Positions 1 to 6,658 of a stretch of 39,879 bases of DNA are shown here, in pieces (the stretch's first letter is position 1; each line of letters starts with the position of its first letter). The stretch is from Victivallaceae bacterium. Its GTDB lineage: Bacteria; Verrucomicrobiota; Lentisphaeria; Victivallales; Victivallaceae. Under the pieces are notes generated by a model. The model saw only the letters and a list, made by a program, of their open reading frames with translations. It made no database searches and was not told the DNA's origin. Position numbers and translations under genes: made by a program. Location of the stretch: the NCBI GenBank assembly GCA_016292515.1, contig JAEDIJ010000017.1, forward strand, positions 1 to 39,879. The letters run 5' to 3'.

Positions 1-2
1 AC

Positions 3-455
3 GGCCCCTCCAAGAAAGATTGGCGCGGCGGCCGCGGCATCCTCGAGAACATCATCCCCTCCTCGACCGGCGCCGCCAAGGCCGTGGGCAAAGTTCTGCC
101 CCAGCTCAACGGTAAACTGACCGGTATGTCGATGCGCGTGCCGACTTCCGACGTTTCCGTCGTCGACCTCACCGTCGAACTCGCCAAGGCTCCCGCCGCC
201 GACAAGGACGCCGCCTATCAGGCGATCTGCGCCGCGATGAAAAAGTATGCCGAAGGCGAACTCAAAGGCGTCCTCGGTTACACCGAAGATGCGGTCGTCT
301 CCACCGACTTCCGCAACTGCGCCAACACCTCCATTTTCGACGCCAAGGCGGGCATCCAGCTCGACCCGACTTTCGTCAAGGTCATCAGCTGGTACGACAA
401 TGAATGGGGCTATTCCAACAAGGTCCTCGAAATGGCTCGCGTCATCGCGAAGTAA
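3..455 (+). CDS. gap: Glyceraldehyde-3-phosphate dehydrogenase, C-terminal part (5' truncated)
   Basis: This is the last ~150 residues of NAD(P)-dependent GAPDH, which oxidises and phosphorylates glyceraldehyde-3-phosphate to 1,3-bisphosphoglycerate in glycolysis. The window edge cuts the gene; the first whole codon is at 3, and the in-frame GTG at 84 is internal. The catalytic-domain signatures are clear: the helix 'GRGILENIIPSSTGAAKAVG', then 'GKLTGMSMRVPTSDVSVVDL', and near the end 'SWYDNEWGYSNKV', which is almost invariant in the family. The catalytic Cys and most of the Rossmann domain lie upstream of the window. A terminator follows and then pgk, the next enzyme of the pathway. Identification is essentially certain. 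Confidence 0.97.
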   Translation, partial: GPSKKDWRGGRGILENIIPSSTGAAKAVGKVLPQLNGKLTGMSMRVPTSDVSVVDLTVELAKAPAADKDAAYQAICAAMKKYAEGELKGVLGYTEDAVVSTDFRNCANTSIFDAKAGIQLDPTFVKVISWYDNEWGYSNKVLEMARVIAK

Positions 456-482
456 TTTCTCCGGACGACCCTAAATTCCGAT

Positions 483-518
483 ACGGGGCGGGCTTCAACG
501 CCCGTCCCGTTTTTTTTA
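483..518 (+). terminator. Intrinsic terminator between gap and pgk
   Basis: An 11-bp stem (483-493 with 500-510, containing one G-U pair) and a 6-nt loop are followed by an uninterrupted T-run to about 517. It sits 28 nt after the gap stop and 22 nt before the pgk start, so it probably lowers or separates pgk transcription from gap instead of giving a simple two-gene operon. Confidence 0.85.
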
Positions 519-539
519 CAGCAATCAAGGAGTTTCATC

Positions 540-1793
540 ATGAATAAGAAAACTTTGCGCGACGTCGATCTCAAAGGCAAGCGCGTCATTATGCGCGTCG
601 ATTTCAACGTGCCGGTCAAAGAAGGCGTCATCAAAGACGATACCCGCATCCAGGGCGCGCTTCCCTCGATCAAATACGTCCTTGAACAGGGCGGCAAACT
701 GATCCTGATGAGCCACATGGGCCGTCCGGACGAAAAGGGCATCACCCCCGATACCAGTATGAAGATCGTCGCCGACTACCTCTCGAAACTGCTCGGCAAG
801 GAAATCGTTTTCGTCGCGGACTGCGCCAAGGCGGACGCCGAAGTCGCCGCGATGAAAGACGGCGACATCGTGATGCTCGAAAACACCCGTTATCACAAGG
901 AAGAGCAAGCCAAGCGCAAGCAGAAAGACGGCGAATCCGAAGCCGATTTCAAAGCCGCCAAAGCCGCGCTTAAAGACGAGCAGAAAAAACTCGCCGAAAA
1001 ACTCGCTTCCTACGGCGATATTTACTGCAACGACGCGTTCGGCACCGCCCACCGCGCCCACGCTTCGACCGCCGTCATCACCAAATACATCCCGGTTTCA
1101 GTCGCCGGATTTTTGATGGAAAAGGAAATCGAATACCTCGGCAACGCCGTTGAAAATCCGATCCGTCCTTTTGTCGCCATCCTCGGCGGAGCCAAAGTTT
1201 CCGATAAACTCGCCGTCGTCAAGAATCTGCTCAACAAAGTCGATACGCTCATCATCGGCGGCGGTATGGCGTACACTTTCCTCAAAGCGATGGGGCACAA
1301 CGTCGGCAAGAGCCTCTGCGAAGACGATCAGCTTGCCTACGCCAAGGAAATGATCGATCAGGCCGCCGCCAAAGGCGTCAAATTCCTCCTCCCCGTGGAC
1401 AATATGGCGGCGGACAAATTCGATCCCGAAGCCAACACGCAGGTCGTCGGTCAGGATATTCCCGAAGGTTGGATGGGACTTGATATCGGTCCTGAAACCA
1501 TTCAACTTTACAGCGATGCCATCAAATCCGCCAAGACCGTCGTCTGGAACGGCCCGATGGGTTGCTTTGAAATGGAAAAGTTCAACAAAGGCACTTTCGG
1601 CGTCGCCGCGGCGGTCGCCGAAGTCAAAGCCAACGGCGGCATTTCCATCATCGGCGGCGGCGACTCGGTCGCGGCGGTCAATCAGAGCGGTCTCGCTCCC
1701 AAAATGAGCCACATTTCCACCGGCGGCGGTGCTTCCCTCGAATATCTCGAAGGCAAAGAACTTCCCGGCGTCGCTTCCTTGAGCGACAAGTAA
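540..1793 (+). CDS. pgk: Phosphoglycerate kinase
   Basis: Cytoplasmic glycolytic kinase that transfers the acyl phosphate of 1,3-bisphosphoglycerate to ADP. At 417 residues it is a little longer than most bacterial PGKs. Visible hallmarks are the N-terminal 'VIMRVDFNVPV' motif (about residues 16-26), 'SHMGRP', 'DAFGTAHRAHAST' (about 164-176), 'ILGGAKVSDKL' and the C-terminal nucleotide-binding 'IIGGGDSVAAV'. The extra length is mainly a Lys/Glu/Ala-rich helical insertion of roughly 20 residues around residues 119-160, just before the DAFGTAHR motif. The ATG at 540 has an AAGGAG site a few bases upstream. It follows gap but with a terminator in between, and has its own terminator downstream. 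Confidence 0.98.
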   Translation: MNKKTLRDVDLKGKRVIMRVDFNVPVKEGVIKDDTRIQGALPSIKYVLEQGGKLILMSHMGRPDEKGITPDTSMKIVADYLSKLLGKEIVFVADCAKADAEVAAMKDGDIVMLENTRYHKEEQAKRKQKDGESEADFKAAKAALKDEQKKLAEKLASYGDIYCNDAFGTAHRAHASTAVITKYIPVSVAGFLMEKEIEYLGNAVENPIRPFVAILGGAKVSDKLAVVKNLLNKVDTLIIGGGMAYTFLKAMGHNVGKSLCEDDQLAYAKEMIDQAAAKGVKFLLPVDNMAADKFDPEANTQVVGQDIPEGWMGLDIGPETIQLYSDAIKSAKTVVWNGPMGCFEMEKFNKGTFGVAAAVAEVKANGGISIIGGGDSVAAVNQSGLAPKMSHISTGGGASLEYLEGKELPGVASLSDK

Positions 1794-1810
1794 AACATCC
1801 CGTTTTAAAA

Positions 1811-1842
1811 GGGCTGTTGCAATCATGCGACAGCCTTTTTTT
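1811..1842 (+). terminator. Intrinsic terminator after pgk
   Basis: A 9-bp stem GGCTGTTGC/GCGACAGCC (one G-U pair) with a 6-nt loop is followed by seven T. Its stem is nearly identical to the terminators at 9753-9785 and 35578-35618. Confidence 0.9.
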
Positions 1843-1860
1843 GTATCATCACGCTTTGAC

Positions 1861-2134
1861 GCGATGGGGGCACGAGGGGCTGATTTCGCCCCTCGTGGCT
1901 CCCTCAACCAGCCACGGGCTGGACTTTGTACCTACCGCAGATATTTGCGGATGAACGTTTTTATCGCGCTCTAAATGGGTGTCACCGCAAATCTCCGCGG
2001 GCGTCTATATTTGTTACTGCAAAATGACTTGCGTCCCACGCGGGCTAATAGCTCCGCTTTACGCTCCGCCCGCCCGTCTGCCTGATGTGCGATGCCTCAC
2101 GCCAATGTTTGGCTCGCGGATGCTACCGCGAAAA
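1861..2134 (+). repeat. Dispersed structured repeat, copy A
   Basis: This stretch aligns collinearly with 9214-9497. Shared landmarks in order: a first hairpin (1871-1880 with 1888-1897, a perfect 10-bp stem), a second hairpin (1908-1913 with 1917-1922), the string ACTTTGTACC (1923-1932), a long-range stem (1935-1950 with 1985-2000), a conserved block around 2002-2050 containing TATATTTGTTACTGCAAA and GCGTCCCACGCGGG, then GATGTGCGA and CTCGCGGA. The two hairpins keep their pairing although their sequences differ between copies. It is non-coding by appearance; the reading frame from 1979 across it has no recognisable protein features. It could be a non-autonomous mobile element or a structured RNA. 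Confidence 0.8.
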
Positions 2135-2518
2135 AAAACGGAAAAATACCACATACGCTTTGATTGCCGTCGGATGCGAGTCGGTTGCCGACGAGCGCGC
2201 AGTCGGATGGGAGTGATTTTACGCGTTGCCCACGGCAATGCGGAAATGCGCAAACAGTTGTTTGCGCAAACGACCGTAGACGAGCACGGTAGCCGCGAGA
2301 GAGCCGAATGTAATGAGGCGAACGCAGGCGTATGGGAGTAAAAAAGGGACATCCACAGCCGTTTCGACTGCGATCGCACGGAAAAAGGGGTGGTTGAGGA
2401 GGGGAAAGCCGTAAGTAAACGGCTGTCCCCTCCTCACACCTTACACGTTAAGTATTTCCGCAAACCTCCCCGTCTTTCTCACCAAAGTATCCATCTTACG
2501 TCAATTGTGAAAAAATGT
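2135..2518. other. Gene-free repeat-rich interval
   Basis: No credible gene is seen here. The 5' part (about 2149-2180, beginning CCACATACGCTTTGAT) recurs near 39432. A near-palindrome GCGCAAACAGTTGTTTGCGC lies at about 2249-2268, and a related sequence occurs in inverted orientation near 39383-39405. The remainder contains the long hairpin listed separately at 2395-2436 and no other feature I can name. Confidence 0.6.
2395..2436. repeat. Long stem-loop in repeat island
   Basis: An 18-bp stem (2395-2412 with 2419-2436) with a single A/G mismatch encloses a 6-nt loop AAGTAA. There is no T-run on either side, so it does not look like a terminator; it resembles a palindromic repeat unit or an element end. 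Confidence 0.75.
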
Positions 2519-2637
2519 TTAGCTCGCGGCAGTGTCCGCGAGAGAAACATTAGCGTGGGGGGTGTCGCACATCGGGCCGCCTGTGGCTGGTTGAGGGTGT
2601 CAAGAGGGCGCGGCCTTGCTCCCATCACGCTAATCAT
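2519..2637 (-). repeat. Dispersed structured repeat, copy C (inverted, internally deleted)
   Basis: Read on the minus strand, this gives the same landmarks as copy A: GATGGGAGCAAG, GCCGCGCCCTCTT, CCCTCAACCAGCCAC, GATGTGCGA, CACGCTAATGTTT and CTCGCGGA. The middle portion between the second hairpin and GATGTGCGA (about 150 bp in copy A) is absent. With copy A it gives the island inverted ends. It runs right up to the stop codon of the HAD gene. Confidence 0.7.
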
Positions 2638-2638
2638 C

Positions 2639-3487
2639 TCACAGCGAATCCAGCACAAACCGTGGCGCGAGTTCTCCTTGGGCGGCGTATGCTTGTTTTT
2701 CGTCGGTCAATCCGGTGAGAAGTAAAACGGAAACGAGACCGTTGCGGTTGGCGCCGCAGATATCGGCGAGGAGGTGATCGCCGATCCCGGCGATGCGCTT
2801 CATTTGAAAGGAGCGGTCGGGATAAAGTTGTTTGAGGCGATCGGGGACGGCTTCGTAGATCGGGGCATAGGGTTTGCCGAGATAAAGGAGGTTGAGTTTT
2901 TTTCCGGCTTCTTTAAGGAGAAGTTCGAGAAAACGGGCGATGCCGCCGGAGCCGATGCCGCAGAAATTTTTCCACGGCCAGAAACCGTCGGGATTGGGGA
3001 CGATCAGCGGGGCGTCGGTGTGGTGCAGAAAATAGTTGAAAACGCCTTCGATCGCGGAGTGCCATTCATAGTTGCCCTCGCCGAGGAGGACGCCGACACA
3101 TTCGTCGAGGCGGTCGAGATCGAAGGTTACTTCAATGCGGGCGTTGGCGGCGTAGTCGGGTGTTCCGAGATAGCCGCATTGAAAAAAGAGGCCGCCGCGG
3201 TAAAACTTTTTTGCCCAGTTTTCCAAAGCGTTGCCGGAGGAAAGAATTTCTTCCGGAGCGACGGCGAGACCGTGACGACGCTGATGCAGGGCTTTTTCCT
3301 CGCACGACATCGAGCTGTCGTTGGTCAGAATGAGATAGGGAAAATTCTCTTTCTTCAATAAATCGAGCGTTTCCTGCGCGCCGGGCAGCGGTTTCCCCGC
3401 GAGGGAAAGAGTTCCGTCGACGTCGAACAAAAAAGCGTCAAAGTCCCCCCGATGCCCGCGATAAAAGTCGCGAAACGTAGAACTCAC
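2639..3487 (-). CDS. HAD-superfamily hydrolase, NagD-like (HAD-IIA)
   Basis: Probable cytoplasmic phosphatase of 282 residues. Motif I is 'FLFDVDGTL' (about residues 19-27, nucleophile Asp plus the general acid two residues later); motif II is 'LILTNDSS'; motif III is the Lys in 'YLGKPYAPIY'; motif IV is the acidic 'GIGDHLLADICGAN'. The large middle segment fits the C2 cap of NagD-type enzymes. The start codon is GTG and overlaps the threonine synthase stop as GTGA, implying translational coupling. Substrate unknown; the coupling to thrC could mean a role near homoserine phosphate or threonine metabolism, but that is only inference. A repeat element begins directly after its stop codon and no terminator was found. 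Confidence 0.85.
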   Translation of the reverse strand: MSSTFRDFYRGHRGDFDAFLFDVDGTLSLAGKPLPGAQETLDLLKKENFPYLILTNDSSMSCEEKALHQRRHGLAVAPEEILSSGNALENWAKKFYRGGLFFQCGYLGTPDYAANARIEVTFDLDRLDECVGVLLGEGNYEWHSAIEGVFNYFLHHTDAPLIVPNPDGFWPWKNFCGIGSGGIARFLELLLKEAGKKLNLLYLGKPYAPIYEAVPDRLKQLYPDRSFQMKRIAGIGDHLLADICGANRNGLVSVLLLTGLTDEKQAYAAQGELAPRFVLDSL

Positions 3488-4968
3488 GCGAGCGTCTCCC
3501 GGATGAAATCCGCCATTTTGGCGGGATCGATCGAAGCCGGATGCAACACTTTGGCGTCGCGCAATTTGGCAAGCGGCGTGGGGATATTTGTCGCGCTTTT
3601 TGCCGAGAGCATTTCCAGCATCGCGAAGCCGTCGCCTGAAAGATCTTTTTCGCCGATCGCGGGCAAGACCGCCTGGGCGAATTTATAAGGCGAAGCGGTG
3701 GAAGCGATCACGCAGCAAGTTTCATCGCCGGTTTCTCCGCGGTAGCGTTCGCAGACGTTGACGGCGACGGCGGTATGGGGATCGGCAAGGTAGTGTTGCT
3801 CCTGAAAGAGTTTCCCGATCGTTTTTTGCGTCGCCTCGTCGTCGCAGAAGCCGCCGTCAAAGAAGCCCTGCAACTTGGTGAGCATCGCGGCGGGAATGGT
3901 GTATTTGCCCGTCGTTTTGAGTTGCGCCATAAATTCGGCGACGACTTTTTCGTCGCGGTCGGCGAGCAGGTGGAGCATTCTTTCCAAATTGGAAGAAATG
4001 AGGATATCCATCGACGGGCTGATCGTCAGGAAAAATTCGCGGTTGCGGTCGTAAGTGCCCGTGGCGATGAAATCGCTCAAAACGGCGTTGCGGTTGGAAG
4101 CGCAGATGAATTTTTTGATCGGAATACCCATCATTTTGGCGTAGACCGCCGCCAGGATATTGCCGAAGTTCCCGGTCGGCACGGCGACGTTGAATTGTCC
4201 GCCTTTGGGGAGTTTTCCCGATTTCACGAGGTCGCAGTAGGCGGAAACGTAGTAGACGATCTGCGGCACCAGCCGCCCGAAATTGATCGAATTCGCCGAC
4301 GAGAAGTTCATCTTGCGTTGGGCGAGAAAATCTTTCATCGCGGGATCGGAAAAGATCGCTTTCACGCCGCTTTGCGCCTGATCGAAATTTCCGGCGATGC
4401 CGCAGACGGCGACGTTGTTGCCGCGCTGGGTGGTCATTTGGAGTTTCTGCATCGCGCTCACACCGTTCTGCGGGTAAAAGACGATGATCTCGGTACCCGG
4501 CACGTCGGCGAAGCCGTCGAGAGCGGCTTTGCCGGTGTCGCCGCTCGTCGCGACGAGGATGACGCTCTTTTTGCCGGCGTTGACCTTTGCCGCCGCCGTG
4601 GTGAGCAAGTGCGGCAAAAGTTGAAGTGCCATATCCTTGAAAGCGCAGGTGGGGCCATGCCACAATTCGAGCAGATGCAGATCTTTTTTCACTTCGACAA
4701 GCGGCGCGGGGATCTCGTCGTCAAAAGTCCCGGTGTACGCCGCTTCGACGCAGCGGTCGATCTCCTCGGCGGTGAAGTCGGTGAGATAGTACGACAAAAT
4801 CGTTTTCGCGCGGAACTTGTAATCTCCGGCAATCAGTTTTTCCATCGTGGAAGCATCGATCTGCGGGAAACTTTCGGGAACGAAAAGACCTCCGTCGTCG
4901 GCAATGCCCTGGGCGATCGCCTGTGCCGAAGTGACGAAACAACGACTGCGGGTACTGGTATATCTCAT
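3484..4968 (-). CDS. thrC: Threonine synthase
   Basis: PLP-dependent enzyme that converts O-phospho-L-homoserine to L-threonine. At 494 residues it matches the longer threonine synthase subgroup. The N-terminus 'MRYTSTR' followed by 'GIADDGGLFVPE' is typical, and the PLP lysine is in 'GPTCAFKDMALQLLP' (about residues 106-120). The PLP-phosphate region 'VATSGDTGKAAL' and the segment 'NFSSANSINFGRLVPQIVYY' are also diagnostic. The ATG at 4968 is preceded by AAGGAAAA. A promoter-like TAGAAA-17-TATATT lies just upstream, and the gene overlaps the downstream HAD phosphatase gene by four bases. Confidence 0.97.
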   Translation of the reverse strand: MRYTSTRSRCFVTSAQAIAQGIADDGGLFVPESFPQIDASTMEKLIAGDYKFRAKTILSYYLTDFTAEEIDRCVEAAYTGTFDDEIPAPLVEVKKDLHLLELWHGPTCAFKDMALQLLPHLLTTAAAKVNAGKKSVILVATSGDTGKAALDGFADVPGTEIIVFYPQNGVSAMQKLQMTTQRGNNVAVCGIAGNFDQAQSGVKAIFSDPAMKDFLAQRKMNFSSANSINFGRLVPQIVYYVSAYCDLVKSGKLPKGGQFNVAVPTGNFGNILAAVYAKMMGIPIKKFICASNRNAVLSDFIATGTYDRNREFFLTISPSMDILISSNLERMLHLLADRDEKVVAEFMAQLKTTGKYTIPAAMLTKLQGFFDGGFCDDEATQKTIGKLFQEQHYLADPHTAVAVNVCERYRGETGDETCCVIASTASPYKFAQAVLPAIGEKDLSGDGFAMLEMLSAKSATNIPTPLAKLRDAKVLHPASIDPAKMADFIRETLA

Positions 4969-5004
4969 TTTTCCTTTTCCTGAATGAATCGACGTTATTT
5001 CCTT

Positions 5005-5033
5005 AATATAAAGCGGAAATGACGATTTTTCTA
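5005..5033 (-). promoter_or_regulatory. Putative promoter of thrC-HAD unit
   Basis: On the minus strand, TAGAAA (5028-5033), a 17-bp spacer and TATATT (5005-5010). The -10 is strong, the -35 matches four of six. It would start transcription roughly 30 nt before the thrC ATG. Confidence 0.55.
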
Positions 5034-5085
5034 TCTGCGACGCGATTTTTCCCGGGATTTCGCGTCATAAAGCCGGGGGAACTCC

Positions 5086-5114
5086 TTGCAAAAATTTTTC
5101 TCCGGCGGTATATT
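5086..5114 (+). promoter_or_regulatory. Putative sigma70-type promoter of the tsaC operon
   Basis: TTGCAA (5086-5091), a 17-bp spacer and TATATT (5109-5114). The expected transcription start is about 5121, just before the GGAGAG ribosome-binding site at 5132. Its position also rules out the longer tsaC reading frame beginning at 5086. Confidence 0.75.
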
Positions 5115-5142
5115 TGTAGCGAACATTTTTACGGAGAGCATT

Positions 5143-5724
5143 GTGACGATTTCACTATCGGATCTGGACGCGGTCGGACAAACGATCCGCGTCTTACGCG
5201 CAGGGGGTGTTGTCCTCGTGCCGACGGAAACCGTTTACGGTCTTGTCGCCGATGCCTCTTTGCCCGGCACGGCGGAAAAAATCTACTTTTTGAAACACCG
5301 TCCGCAAGTTAAGCGGTTGGGATTTTTCGCCCCCTCCTTTGCGGGGCTTGATCCCGACCGCTTCACGCTTGATGCGCGCGCTTTGCGCCTCGCGGAAGCC
5401 TTTACGCCGGGTGCGCTGACGCTCATTCTGCCCGACAAAAAACTCGGCAGCGCGGGGATCCGCGTCCCCGATCACCCCTTTTTGCGCGAAGTTTTGAAGC
5501 AATACGGCAAACTGCTCTATCAGACCAGCGCAAATTATTCCGGAGTGCCCGACGCGCACAACGTCGACGAGGCGTTGTCGATGCTTGCGGAAGAAGTCGA
5601 TCTCGCCGTCGACGGCGGCGCGATCTCCCTTGATGCCCAAGGTTCGACGATCGTCGATCTCACGGTGACGCCCGGCAAAATCCTGCGTCAGGGGGCACTG
5701 ACGATCCCGGAGGAATTTTTATGA
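5143..5724 (+). CDS. tsaC: L-threonylcarbamoyladenylate synthase (Sua5/YciO/YrdC family)
   Basis: Makes threonylcarbamoyl-AMP from threonine, bicarbonate and ATP, the first step of t6A formation at position 37 of ANN-decoding tRNAs. The YrdC signature is at the N-terminus: 'GGVVLVPTETVYGLVADA', then 'IYFLKHRPQVKRL' (the usual K-x-R-P segment). Later 'PGALTLILP', 'GIRVPDHPF' and 'TSANYSGVP' are also family motifs. I chose the GTG at 5143 because GGAGAG lies five bases before it and the promoter occupies the longer alternative; this gives 193 residues, a single YrdC domain without a Sua5 C-terminal domain. It overlaps acpS by four bases (ATGA). Confidence 0.93.
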   Translation: MTISLSDLDAVGQTIRVLRAGGVVLVPTETVYGLVADASLPGTAEKIYFLKHRPQVKRLGFFAPSFAGLDPDRFTLDARALRLAEAFTPGALTLILPDKKLGSAGIRVPDHPFLREVLKQYGKLLYQTSANYSGVPDAHNVDEALSMLAEEVDLAVDGGAISLDAQGSTIVDLTVTPGKILRQGALTIPEEFL

Positions 5725-6092
5725 TTTCCGGCATCGGGGTCGATATCGTGGAGATCGCGCGCATCGCGGATTCAATTCAGCGTTTCGGCGAAAATTTCCT
5801 GCGCCACTTGTACAGTGAGGAAGAGATTTCCCGGTACGCCGGAAACCGCGCGGAATTTCACGCGGGGCGTTTCGCCGCCAAGGAAGCACTCGCCAAAGCA
5901 CTCGGCTGCGGCTTCGGCGAAAAGTGCTGTTTTCACGAGATCCATATCGAAAACGACGCTTCCGGCGCGCCCGTGATGCATCTTTCCGGCGTGACGCAAG
6001 CGACGTTTGCCGCCAAAGCGAACCGCATCCACCTCTCGATCACCCACGAAAAAAGCAACGCCGTCGCGATGGTGGTTTTGGAGAAAGAATAA
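5721..6092 (+). CDS. acpS: Holo-[acyl-carrier-protein] synthase
   Basis: Transfers 4'-phosphopantetheine from CoA to the serine of apo-ACP, activating fatty acid synthesis. At 123 residues it is the usual AcpS size. The N-terminal 'MISGIGVDIVEIARI' contains the Mg-binding Asp; 'RFGENFLRHLYSEEEISRY' and 'FAAKEALAKALGCGF' (with the metal-binding Glu in AAKEA) follow; 'IHLSITHEKSNAVAMVVLE' closes the fold. The start overlaps the tsaC stop (ATGA), and the stop shares one base with the rsmD start (TAATG), so the two are translationally coupled within the operon. Confidence 0.97.
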   Translation: MISGIGVDIVEIARIADSIQRFGENFLRHLYSEEEISRYAGNRAEFHAGRFAAKEALAKALGCGFGEKCCFHEIHIENDASGAPVMHLSGVTQATFAAKANRIHLSITHEKSNAVAMVVLEKE

Positions 6093-6658
6093 TGAAGATC
6101 ATTTCCGGATGCGCCGCCAATATCGAACTGGAAACGCCGCCCGACCTGATGGTGCGTCCGACGCTCGGCCGCACGCGCAAAGCACTCTTTGACCACCTCG
6201 GCGACTTCACGAATTTGCGCGTCCTTGATCTTTTTTCGGGAAGCGGCGCGCTCGGCTTGGAAGCGGCGAGCCGCGGCGCGGCATACGTTGCGTCGTTTGA
6301 GCGCGATGAATCCCACGCGCGATTGATTGAGCGCAACATCGGCAAGGTGCTCCGCACGGGGTGCCAGGCGGAAATCGAACTTTTCCGCCGCGACGCGCTG
6401 TCTGTTGCGGAAACGCTGCCGCCGCAGAAATTCGATCTCGTTTTTTCCGACCCCCCCTATGAAAAGTCGGCGGAATTCTGCCGCAAACTCCTTGCCGATC
6501 AAAAGTTTATGCAACTGATCCGGGGCGCGAAAGTCATCTGGGAAATTCCCGACAATCCCGGCGCCGTCGGCGAGTTTCTCGATTTGGAACTCCCGGAAGA
6601 TGGATGTTTCCGCAAATTCGGCGTCACGACGTTTTATCTCGGAGTATGGCAAAAATGA
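6092..6658 (+). CDS. rsmD: 16S rRNA (guanine966-N2)-methyltransferase RsmD
   Basis: SAM-dependent N2-methylation of 16S rRNA G966. The 188-residue protein starts 'MKIISGCAANIELETP', like the family's N-terminal loop. 'RPTLGRTRKALFDHL' is the RsmD R-P-T-x-x-R-x-R-E/K-x-x-F region. Motif I is 'VLDLFSGSGALGLEAASRG' (about residues 45-63) and motif IV is 'FDLVFSDPPYEKS', a D-P-P-Y N6/N2-methyltransferase signature. The ATG at 6092 was chosen over an upstream in-frame start because it is immediately after the acpS stop and matches the family start. It overlaps the next gene by four bases. Confidence 0.95.
   Translation: MKIISGCAANIELETPPDLMVRPTLGRTRKALFDHLGDFTNLRVLDLFSGSGALGLEAASRGAAYVASFERDESHARLIERNIGKVLRTGCQAEIELFRRDALSVAETLPPQKFDLVFSDPPYEKSAEFCRKLLADQKFMQLIRGAKVIWEIPDNPGAVGEFLDLELPEDGCFRKFGVTTFYLGVWQK

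Noticed and set aside
1979..2341. 120-codon frame in the first repeat island
   Set aside because: Lies across repeat DNA and part of its translation recurs in another repeat copy; no protein family or ribosome-binding site.
3775..4983. 402-codon plus-strand frame
   Set aside because: Antisense shadow of threonine synthase.
5086..5142. Longer tsaC start
   Set aside because: The codons overlap the -35 and -10 boxes and the predicted transcript start; the GTG at 5143 has GGAGAG.
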